Assembly: GCA_033722675.1 (NCBI GenBank)
Contig: JAWVYO010000071.1
Span: 1-12,478, forward strand
Length of the DNA: 12,478 nucleotides
From: DATHYU01 sp033722675
Lineage (GTDB): Bacteria; Actinomycetota; Acidimicrobiia; Spongiisociales; UBA11373
Reading direction: 5' to 3'
Part shown: piece by piece, positions 1 to 5,836 of the stretch
Layout: each line of letters starts with the position of its first letter
How positions within the stretch are numbered: the first letter of the stretch is position 1
The notes under the pieces: model-generated
Told to the model about the DNA's origin: nothing
The model's database searches: none
Seen by the model: the letters and a program-made list of their open reading frames with translations, nothing else
Position numbers and translations under genes: made by a program

Positions 1-285
1 CGACGCCTCGTCCCGCACGACTCTGGCCGTGCCCTCCAGGGCCATCCACCGCGGCCCGTCGACCTGGCAGAGGACCGCCCGGCCGTGCGTCTCCACGTTG
101 CGGACCTTCTGGGTGCCGTCGGAGCAGATGACGCTGGCCGTGCCGGTCTCGGGATCGAAGGTGAAGGCGATCGCCACGACGTGAGGGAGCGCGTCGTCCC
201 CGCGCAGCGTCGTGAGCGTGCCGAGGTGACGCTCTTCGAGGAACGCCAGGTCGGCGTCGGTGAGTTCGTCTGTCGTTCGTGCCAT
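1..285 (-). CDS. PPOX-class split-barrel flavin/F420-binding protein, partial (C-terminus beyond left edge)
   Basis: The reverse strand gives 95 open codons from ATG at 285 to the window edge, with no stop. The protein begins MARTTDELTDADLAFLEE and continues with RHLGTLTTLRGDDALPHVVAIAF, then VICSDGTQKVRNVETHGRAV, and RWMALEGTARVVRDEAS near the edge. This order (short N-terminal helix, 'G.L.T.R.DG.PH' strand, 'K.RN' turn, then 'W..LEGTARV') is typical of the pyridoxamine 5'-phosphate oxidase-like split-barrel family, including the actinobacterial F420-dependent or FMN-binding reductases of about 130-150 residues. Such proteins usually bind a flavin or F420 and act in the cytosol; the substrate cannot be told from this fragment. 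An in-frame GTG at 315 is a possible earlier start. I prefer 285 because a TAGCCT -10-like hexamer lies 8 bases before it and there is no Shine-Dalgarno sequence, which fits a leaderless message. The gene is divergent from hemF; a link to heme is not shown. Confidence 0.8.
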   Translation of the reverse strand, partial: MARTTDELTDADLAFLEERHLGTLTTLRGDDALPHVVAIAFTFDPETGTASVICSDGTQKVRNVETHGRAVLCQVDGPRWMALEGTARVVRDEAS

Positions 286-293
286 GCGGGGGG

Positions 294-299
294 AGGCTA
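294..299 (-). promoter_or_regulatory. Candidate -10 element (TAGCCT) for the leaderless PPOX-family gene
   Basis: Read on the minus strand, TAGCCT fits the TANNNT pattern and is followed by exactly 8 bases before ATG 285, so transcription would begin at or next to the start codon. A GTGACCA heptamer lies 9 bases upstream of it. The same arrangement occurs before the CydD-like gene. No convincing -35 hexamer is visible. The remainder of the 286-364 spacer holds no clear plus-strand promoter for hemF; TAGGCC at 316-321 is a poor candidate. Confidence 0.4.
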
Positions 300-364
300 C
301 GAGGGTCCTGGTCACTAGGCCCCGGGACCCTGGCACCATGGACGACCCCCGTCGGCGAGGAGTC

Positions 365-1246
365 ATGGAACGCACCACGATCGAAGCCTGGTACCGGGGG
401 TTCCAGGAGCGTTTCGCCGGGGGGATCGAGAACCTCGACGGGTCCGCCGTGTTCCGTTCGGACCCCTGGGAGCGGGAGGACGGCGGCGGCGGCGACACCC
501 GTGTGCTGGCGGGAGGAGCCCACATCGAAAAGGCGGCCGTCAACTTCTCCGCCGTGCACGGCCCGACCCCGGCCCGGCTCTCCGAGCGCCTCGCCGCCGC
601 AGGCTCGCGGTTCTACGCCACCGGCGTGTCGATCATCGTGCATCCGCAGAACCCCCATGCGCCGACGTTCCACGCCAACGTGCGGTACTTCGAGTCGGAC
701 ACCGGGGCTGCGTGGTTCGGCGGGGGAGCGGACCTCACCCCGTACTACCTCTACGAGGAGGACGCGGTGCACTTCCACCGGGTGCTGCGCGAGGCGTGCG
801 GCCGGCACGCCGTCGCCGATCATCCGGCGTGGAAGCAGGCCTGCGACGACTACTTCCATCTCCCCCACCGCGGTGAGGCCCGGGGGGTCGGCGGGATCTT
901 CTTCGATCACCTGACCGAGCGCCTCGACGAGGTCTGGGCGTTCCAGCAGGACCTGGCCGACCACCTGCTGGAGGCGTACCTCCCGATCCTGCGCCGGCGG
1001 GTCGACCTGCCGGTGGACGACGAGCAGCGACGCTGGCACGAACTCCGGCGGGGCCGCTACGTCGAGTTCAACCTCATCTGGGATCGGGGCACGCGCTTCG
1101 GGCTGGAGACCGGGGGGAGGACGGAGTCGATCCTCGGATCGATGCCGCCCCGGGCCCGCTGGGAGTACGCCCACGAGCCCCCGCCGGGCACCCCCGAGGC
1201 CGAGCTGCTGGCGATGGTGCGCGCCGAACCGCGCGACTGGTCGTGA
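365..1246 (+). CDS. hemF: Oxygen-dependent coproporphyrinogen III oxidase
   Basis: HemF uses O2 to decarboxylate two propionates of coproporphyrinogen III, giving protoporphyrinogen IX in the cytosol, without metal or cofactor in the best-studied enzymes. The 293-residue product matches the usual length of about 300. Family motifs appear in order: WEREDGGGG (about 35-43), AVNFSAVHG (58-66), the long signature with HPQNPHAPTFHANVRYFE (93-110), WFGGGADLTPYY (117-128), DYFHLPHRGEARGVGG (162-177) and YVEFNLIWDRGTRFGLETGGRTESILGSMPP (232-262). The conserved histidines at about 93, 103 and 168 are present. I chose ATG 365 because GAGGAG lies just upstream and the N-terminus then aligns with the family. 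ATG 338 is in frame and adds 9 residues; an open frame back to 260 would run into the divergent gene's start. The stop overlaps a possible GTG start of the next gene. HemN, encoded downstream, does the same reaction without O2. Confidence 0.96.
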   Translation: MERTTIEAWYRGFQERFAGGIENLDGSAVFRSDPWEREDGGGGDTRVLAGGAHIEKAAVNFSAVHGPTPARLSERLAAAGSRFYATGVSIIVHPQNPHAPTFHANVRYFESDTGAAWFGGGADLTPYYLYEEDAVHFHRVLREACGRHAVADHPAWKQACDDYFHLPHRGEARGVGGIFFDHLTERLDEVWAFQQDLADHLLEAYLPILRRRVDLPVDDEQRRWHELRRGRYVEFNLIWDRGTRFGLETGGRTESILGSMPPRARWEYAHEPPPGTPEAELLAMVRAEPRDWS

Positions 1247-1258
1247 CCACGGGGCGGG

Positions 1259-1264
1259 TACCTT
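1259..1264 (+). promoter_or_regulatory. Candidate -10 element (TACCTT) before the CydD-like gene
   Basis: TACCTT lies 8 bases before ATG 1273, with no Shine-Dalgarno sequence between, as expected for a leaderless actinobacterial promoter. It is preceded at a 9-base distance by GTGACCA, the same layout as before the divergent PPOX-family gene. The GTACC core recurs at the hemA promoter. No good -35 hexamer is seen at 16-18 bases. If real, cydDC can be transcribed independently of hemF. Confidence 0.4.
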
Positions 1265-1272
1265 CCGCCCCC

Positions 1273-2886
1273 ATGTCCTCCGACTCCACGACCGGACGGC
1301 GGCCGGAGCGGCTCTTCACGGTGGCCGCGGGGCCGCTACGCGGCGCCGTCCTCCTCGCGCTGGTCCGGGCGCTGCTCGCCGCGGGGGCGGCGCTGGCCGT
1401 GGGCGCGCTCGTGGACGGCGTCGCCGACGGAGGCGCCGTAACCGGGGCCCTCGTCGTGCTCGGGGTGCTGGTGGCCGCCCGCGCCCTCCTGGCGATGGCG
1501 GGCCCGCTCCTCGCCACGACGATCGCGACGCGGGTCGAACGCCGGTTGCGGCGGCGGGTGCTCGACGCGGTGCTGGACGTGGGCCCGTGGACGGGCCGCC
1601 GGACGGGCGAGGTCGTGGGCCGGGCCACGGAGGGCATCGACGCGGTGGGCGCCCTCGCCGGGACCTTCCTGCCCCAGCTCGTCGGCGGCATGGTGGTGCC
1701 GCTGGGCCTGATCGCGGTGGTCGCCGTCGTCGACTGGCCCACGGCCCTGGTCCTGGCGGTCCTCCTCCCCCTGGTCCCCCTGCTGCTGCGGCTGCTCGAA
1801 CGACGGTTCGCCTCGGTGAGCGCGCGCTACCGAGCGACCGCCGACGAGCTGGCGGCACGGTTCCTCGACGGCATCCAGGGGCTCCGCACGCTGAAGTCCC
1901 TCGATCGGTCCGAGGCCTACGGCGACGAGCTGGCACGAGCCTCGGATCGGCTCCGATCCGAGACGATGGCGCTGCTGCGGGTCAACCAGCTGGCGCTCCT
2001 CGCGGTCGACTCGCTGTTCACGCTGGGAACGGTGGTCGCCGCCGCCGTCATGGCCGGGTGGCGTCTGTCCTCGGGAGCCATCACCGTGGGCGAGGCCGTG
2101 GCGCTGGTGATCCTCGGCGTGCTCCTCATCGAGCCGCTGACGGGCATCGGGCGGTTCTTCTACGTGGGGGCGATCGGGCGGGCGGCCGCCGCCCAGGTGC
2201 GCGAGTTGCTCGCCCTCGAGTCGTCGGACCCGGGCGCCGACGATCCGTCGCTCCCGCCGGGCGCGGTGCGGGTGCGCTCGGTGGGCTACGCCTACGACGA
2301 CGGGACCGAGGCCCTCAGCGACGTGTCCTTCGAGGTCGCCCCCGGCGAACGGGTGGCGCTCGTCGGCCCTTCCGGCGCCGGGAAGACCACGCTCGCGCAC
2401 CTGCTCCTCGGTTTGCTGGAGCCCGCCCGGGGCTCCGTCGGCGTGGGCGGGCGGAGCGTGCTCGTGTCCCAGCGGCCCTTCCTGTTCCACGGCACCGTGG
2501 CCGAGAACCTGCGACTCGCCGATCCCGACGCCTCGGACGACGACCTGTGGGCGGTCCTCCGCGCCGCCGACCTGGCCGCCGTCGTCGAGGCGCGGGCGGG
2601 CGGCCTCGACGGGCAGATCGGCGAGCGGGGCCTGCAGCTGAGCGGCGGCGAGGCCCAGCGCCTGGCCATCGCCCGGGCCCTGCTCGCGGATGCCGACGTG
2701 GTCGTCCTCGACGAGCCGACCTCGAACGTCGACCTCGAGACCGAGGCGAGGATCCGACAGGCCCTCGACCGGCTCATGGAGGGCCGCACCGTCGTCGTGA
2801 TCGCCCACCGGCGCTCCACCATCGCCGGCATGGACCGCGTCGTCGCGCTCGAGGGCGGGCGCATGACCGCCGGGGGGCCGACGTGA
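1273..2886 (+). CDS. cydD: CydD-like ABC exporter subunit (fused membrane and ATPase domains)
   Basis: This half-transporter has an N-terminal membrane domain of about 310 residues with several hydrophobic helices, then an ATPase domain. Residues about 190-225 (SARYRATADELAARFLDG, then IQGLRTLKSL) resemble the CydD intracellular loop. The ATPase domain has Walker A GPSGAGKTT (365-373), Q-loop Gln400, signature LSGGE (456-460), Walker B VVVLDE (476-481) and H-loop His512, so it looks catalytically complete. CydDC is an inner-membrane heterodimer needed for cytochrome bd assembly; cysteine or glutathione export and heme transport have both been proposed. The stretch between Walker A and the Q-loop is about 13 residues shorter than in the adjacent CydC-like subunit. 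An alternative GTG start at 1243 overlaps the hemF stop and adds 10 residues; I prefer 1273 because a TACCTT -10-like hexamer sits 8 bases upstream. The 537-residue length is normal. A generic type I exporter of another substrate is possible. Confidence 0.75.
   Translation: MSSDSTTGRRPERLFTVAAGPLRGAVLLALVRALLAAGAALAVGALVDGVADGGAVTGALVVLGVLVAARALLAMAGPLLATTIATRVERRLRRRVLDAVLDVGPWTGRRTGEVVGRATEGIDAVGALAGTFLPQLVGGMVVPLGLIAVVAVVDWPTALVLAVLLPLVPLLLRLLERRFASVSARYRATADELAARFLDGIQGLRTLKSLDRSEAYGDELARASDRLRSETMALLRVNQLALLAVDSLFTLGTVVAAAVMAGWRLSSGAITVGEAVALVILGVLLIEPLTGIGRFFYVGAIGRAAAAQVRELLALESSDPGADDPSLPPGAVRVRSVGYAYDDGTEALSDVSFEVAPGERVALVGPSGAGKTTLAHLLLGLLEPARGSVGVGGRSVLVSQRPFLFHGTVAENLRLADPDASDDDLWAVLRAADLAAVVEARAGGLDGQIGERGLQLSGGEAQRLAIARALLADADVVVLDEPTSNVDLETEARIRQALDRLMEGRTVVVIAHRRSTIAGMDRVVALEGGRMTAGGPT
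1941..1962. repeat. Perfect 10-bp inverted repeat with 2-base spacer inside cydD
   Basis: CTCGGATCGG (1941-1950), then CT, then CCGATCCGAG (1953-1962) form perfect 10-bp arms. The repeat lies in coding sequence for ASDRLRSET, away from any gene boundary. It could be a DNA-binding palindrome or a hairpin in the message, but in so GC-rich a sequence one such repeat in 12 kb is not far from chance expectation. Confidence 0.6.
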
Positions 2887-4619
2887 GGCGTCGCGCCGTG
2901 ATCCGGCGGCTCCTGTCGATGATGCGGCCACTGGCGCCGCTCATGGCCGTCTCCAGTGCCTGTCGTGTCGTGAACCAGGGCCTCGGGGTTGCGATCCCGG
3001 CCGTCGCCGCGGTGCTGGTGGTCCGCATCGCCACCGGCGACGGCACGGTCGCACCGATGGCCTGGATGCTCGTCGGCCTGGCCCTCGTGAAGGGCCTGTT
3101 CCGTTACCTGGAGCAGTTCACCGGCCACGCCGTCGCCTTTCGCCTGCTCTCGCAGCTGCGGGATCGGGCGTACCGGGCCATCGAACCGTTGGCCCCCGCC
3201 GGGCTCGAGGGCGCCCGTACCGGGGACCTCGTCGCGAGGGTGATCGGCGACGTCGACCGCGTCGAGCCCTTCTATGCCCACACGATCGCCCCGGTGGTCG
3301 GCGCGGTGGCGGTGCCGGGACTGGCGGCCGTCGCGCTCGCCGTCGCCGTCGACCCTGCGGTCGGGCTCGTGTTCCTCCCCTTCCCGGCCGTCGCCGCCTT
3401 CGCCGCGCCGTGGGTCGCGTCACGCCGGGTCGCCGGCCTGGCCGCCGACCAGCGGCGAGCGGGCGGCGAGGCAGGGGCCATCCTGACCGATGCCGTCCAG
3501 GGCAGCCGGGAACTCGCCGTGCTCGACGCCCGGGATCAGATGGCGAACCGGATCGGTGCGGCGGCCGACACCTCCGAGCGGACCCGGACCGCCCTGGCGC
3601 GCATCGCCGCCCTCCGGTCGGGGCTCGTCGACCTCGTGGCCGGTGCCGCCGTCGTGGCGGTCGCCCTCGTCGCCACGTCCCGCTTCGACGCCGGGGCCAT
3701 CGACGTCGGCGCCGTGGCGGCGTCGATCGTGGTCGCCTGGGTGGGGATGGCGCCCGCCCGCGTCCTCGAGGACATCGTGCCCGACCTCGAACAGGCTCTC
3801 GCCGCCGCCGGACGCCTCTTCGACCTCGCCGACCGCCGGCCGCCGGTCGTCGGCCCGTCCGCCACCGACACCGTTCCCGTCGACGGTTCGGTCGCGTTCG
3901 AGGACGTGACGGTGCGCATCGGCGACACCACCGTGCTCGACGGCGTCGACGCCGCGGTGCCCGACCGCTCGTTCGTGGCGATCGTCGGCCCGTCGGGCTC
4001 GGGGAAGTCGACCCTCGTCGAGTTGCTCGTGCGCTTCCGGGAGCCGGACCGGGGCCGGGTGCTCCTCGGCGGTGCGGATCTGCGCGACCTGACGGACCGG
4101 ACGATCCGCGACACGGTCGCGCTCGTCCCCCAGCGGCCGGAGCTCTTCTACGGATCGATCGGCGAAAACCTCCGACTCGCCCGATCCGACGCAACGGACG
4201 CCGACCTGTGGTCGGTGCTCGAGCGGGTGGGCCTGGAGGCCTGGGTCCGGTCGCTCGACGACGGCCTCGACGCGGCGGTCGGCGAGCTCGGCGATGCGAT
4301 GTCGGGGGGTCAGCGCCAGCGGCTCGCCCTGGCGCGCGGGCTCCTGCGAGAGGCGGCCGTGCTCGTCGTCGACGAGGCGACGTCGGAGTTGGATCCGGCC
4401 TCGGAGCGCCGGATCGTGGGCGTGCTCGACGCAGAGCGGCGACGGCGCACGGTGGTCGTCGTGGCGCACCGGCTCGAGACGATCACGGGCGCCGACGAGA
4501 TCCTGGTGGTCGACGGCGGCCGGGTGGCCGAGCGCGGCACCCACGACGAACTCCTCGAGCGCGACGGCGTGTACGCGGGCCTGTGGCGTCGCCATCGCGA
4601 CGTCATCGACGCCGGCTGA
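2883..4619 (+). CDS. cydC: CydC-like ABC exporter subunit (fused membrane and ATPase domains)
   Basis: This is the partner half-transporter of the preceding CydD-like protein, expected to form an inner-membrane heterodimer. CydC resemblance is strong at residues 74-140: RYLEQFTGHAVAFRLLSQLR, then EPLAPAGLEGARTGDLVARV, then DVDRVEPFYAHTIAP. The ATPase domain has Walker A GPSGSGKST (369-377), Q-loop Gln417, signature MSGGQ (473-477), Walker B VLVVDE (493-498) and His529. With GTG 2883 as start, the protein is 578 residues and its start overlaps the upstream stop as GTGA, implying translational coupling. GTG 2898 is an alternative. The open frame continues upstream to 1587, but that part is only the +1 shadow of cydD and is arginine/proline-rich. 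No cydA or cydB is present in the window; hemA follows after 65 bases. The carried substrate (thiol, heme or something else) cannot be read from the sequence. Confidence 0.8.
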   Translation: MRRRAVIRRLLSMMRPLAPLMAVSSACRVVNQGLGVAIPAVAAVLVVRIATGDGTVAPMAWMLVGLALVKGLFRYLEQFTGHAVAFRLLSQLRDRAYRAIEPLAPAGLEGARTGDLVARVIGDVDRVEPFYAHTIAPVVGAVAVPGLAAVALAVAVDPAVGLVFLPFPAVAAFAAPWVASRRVAGLAADQRRAGGEAGAILTDAVQGSRELAVLDARDQMANRIGAAADTSERTRTALARIAALRSGLVDLVAGAAVVAVALVATSRFDAGAIDVGAVAASIVVAWVGMAPARVLEDIVPDLEQALAAAGRLFDLADRRPPVVGPSATDTVPVDGSVAFEDVTVRIGDTTVLDGVDAAVPDRSFVAIVGPSGSGKSTLVELLVRFREPDRGRVLLGGADLRDLTDRTIRDTVALVPQRPELFYGSIGENLRLARSDATDADLWSVLERVGLEAWVRSLDDGLDAAVGELGDAMSGGQRQRLALARGLLREAAVLVVDEATSELDPASERRIVGVLDAERRRRTVVVVAHRLETITGADEILVVDGGRVAERGTHDELLERDGVYAGLWRRHRDVIDAG

Positions 4620-4625
4620 GCGTTG

Positions 4626-4640
4626 CCGACTTCCTGTCGG
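4626..4640. repeat. Small hairpin (5-bp stem) just after cydC
   Basis: CCGAC, loop TTCCT, GTCGG form a perfect 5-bp stem seven bases after the cydC stop. No T-tract follows, so it is not a convincing intrinsic terminator. It overlaps the proposed -35 element of the hemA promoter and shares its last base with the larger inverted repeat, so the two structures compete. Confidence 0.35.
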
Positions 4641-4658
4641 AACGGTGGTCGGTACCGT
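4631..4658 (+). promoter_or_regulatory. Candidate hemA promoter (TTCCTG, 16-base spacer, TACCGT)
   Basis: A -35-like TTCCTG at 4631-4636 and a -10-like TACCGT at 4653-4658 are separated by 16 bases. They lie in the only long gap of the plus-strand gene run. Transcription would begin near 4665, giving a leader of about 20 bases before ATG 4685. The Shine-Dalgarno region before hemA (GGAT, then CGTGG) is weak. The GGTACC around the -10 recurs at the cydD promoter. Confidence 0.45.
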
Positions 4659-4660
4659 TC
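4640..4660. repeat. Inverted repeat GAACGGT-N7-ACCGTTC overlapping the hemA -10; possible operator
   Basis: GAACGGT (4640-4646) and ACCGTTC (4654-4660) are perfect 7-bp inverted arms around a 7-base spacer, and the right arm covers most of the proposed TACCGT -10. The two halves also form an imperfect direct repeat with a 12-base period (GTCGGAACGGT at 4636-4646 and GTCGGTACCGT at 4648-4658, nine of eleven matching). The position suits a repressor site, but it does not match the Rex operator that controls rex-hemACD in Streptomyces. A hairpin in DNA only, or chance, are the alternatives. Confidence 0.45.
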
Positions 4661-4684
4661 TGAGGTCGCCACCCCGGATCGTGG

Positions 4685-5836
4685 ATGCACGTCACGTCGA
4701 TCACCTTCGCCTATCCCCATGCGGATGGGAGCGTCCGCGCCGACCTGGCGCGTCGTCTGCTGTCGGGCAGCACCGTCGACGGATCGTTCGTGCTGTCCAC
4801 CTGCCTCCGGACGGAGGTCGTGGTCGCCGGAGACGACGACCGCCTCGACGAGACGCTCGAGCAGGTCTTCGGTGGTCCCGTCCCCGTGGGGGAGGGCATC
4901 CGCCGCCGCGGCGAGCACGCCGTGCGCCACCTGTTCCGGGTCGCCGCCGGCCTCGAGTCCCCGATCCTCGGTGAACTCGAGGTCCTCACGCAGTTCCGTC
5001 AGGCGCTCGTGGCCGCGGAGGACGCCGGTCGGATCGAGGGACTGTTCGTGAAGCTGCTCGAGACGGCGGTGTCGACGGGTCGCCAGGCGCGCGATCTGCT
5101 GCCGGGATCCCCCCACGACTCCATGGCGGCGGTCGCCGCGCAGGTCGTGGGCGGCCACGACCGGGTGGTCGTGCTCGGGTCGGGGATCATGGCGACGGCC
5201 GTCGTCATGGGACTGGGATCGCTGCCGGCGCCGCCCGAGATCCTGGTCGTCGCCCGGAGCCCCGAGAAGGTGTCGATCGAAGGCGTGGAGGTCTGGCCCT
5301 TCGATCGCGCGGCCGAAGCCCTCGCCGGGTACCCCGCTGCGGTGTCGGCGACGTCCGCCAAGCGGCGGCCCGTCGACGACGACGAGATGGCGACGCTGCT
5401 GAGCCGGCGGTCCGAGCCGCTCACCCTCGTGGACATGGCGATGCCTCCCGACTTCGCCCCACCGGAGGGAGCACCCGTCGAGTACGTCGACATCGACGAC
5501 CTCGCCCGGATGGCACACCGGCGGCCGCGGAGCGAGGAGGCGGACGCGATGGTCGACGCCGCCGCCGCCGAGGCGTATCGAGGCGTGGTCGACCATCAGG
5601 CGGTGGGACCGGTGATCGGTGGACTCGTCCACCGCTCCGACACCCTGGTGGACGAGATCGTGGAGCGGTTCGGCGGTCGCCTCGGCGACGAGGCGGACCG
5701 GCCGGTCGTCCGACAGGCCGTCCACACGGCACTGCGAACCCTGCTCGCCGACCCCATCTCCTACCTCCGGTCGGCGGAGCGTGCGGACGACGCAGCCGAC
5801 GTCATCGCCGAGGCCTTCGGGCTGGACGATGGCTGA
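4685..5836 (+). CDS. hemA: Glutamyl-tRNA reductase (divergent)
   Basis: GluTR reduces glutamyl-tRNA(Glu) with NADPH to glutamate-1-semialdehyde, the first committed step of C5 heme synthesis; HemL, encoded downstream, uses the product. Evidence: the catalytic cysteine motif STCLRTEV (Cys40), RHLFRVAAGLESPILGE (81-97, with His82), a Rossmann nucleotide site VVVLGSGIMA (161-170), SATSAKRRPV (221-230), and VDMAMPPDF with VDIDDLARMA (249-275), which match the family in order. A C-terminal helical region (about 285-380) fits the dimerisation domain. Oddities: at 383 residues it is shorter than the usual 420-450; the N-terminal G-[LI]-[SN]-H-[KR]-TA motif is replaced by ITFAYPHADG; and the Asn after the catalytic Cys (SNCNR or STCNR in most homologues) is Leu. 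It is first in the tightly packed hem run and has its own candidate promoter. HemA identity is secure; full canonical function is likely but not proven. Confidence 0.92.
   Translation: MHVTSITFAYPHADGSVRADLARRLLSGSTVDGSFVLSTCLRTEVVVAGDDDRLDETLEQVFGGPVPVGEGIRRRGEHAVRHLFRVAAGLESPILGELEVLTQFRQALVAAEDAGRIEGLFVKLLETAVSTGRQARDLLPGSPHDSMAAVAAQVVGGHDRVVVLGSGIMATAVVMGLGSLPAPPEILVVARSPEKVSIEGVEVWPFDRAAEALAGYPAAVSATSAKRRPVDDDEMATLLSRRSEPLTLVDMAMPPDFAPPEGAPVEYVDIDDLARMAHRRPRSEEADAMVDAAAAEAYRGVVDHQAVGPVIGGLVHRSDTLVDEIVERFGGRLGDEADRPVVRQAVHTALRTLLADPISYLRSAERADDAADVIAEAFGLDDG

Noticed and set aside
85..318. Small plus-strand open frame (77 codons) at the left edge
   Set aside because: It lies opposite the PPOX-family coding sequence and has no family features.
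1587..2882. Apparent upstream extension giving a 1010-residue CydC protein
   Set aside because: The extra 432 residues are the +1 frame of cydD, arginine- and proline-rich. The real start is near the GTGA overlap at 2883.
1336..2931. Long minus-strand open frame (531 codons) opposite cydD
   Set aside because: It is an antisense shadow of GC-rich coding sequence, rich in R, H, G and D, with no family resemblance, while the plus strand has clear ABC motifs.
4640..4660. Rex operator upstream of hemA, as in Streptomyces
   Set aside because: The arms GAACGGT and ACCGTTC with a 7-base spacer do not fit the TTGTGAA-N4-TTCACAA type site.
4620..4684. Intrinsic terminator after cydC
   Set aside because: The 5-bp hairpin at 4626-4640 has no following T-tract, so termination is not supported.
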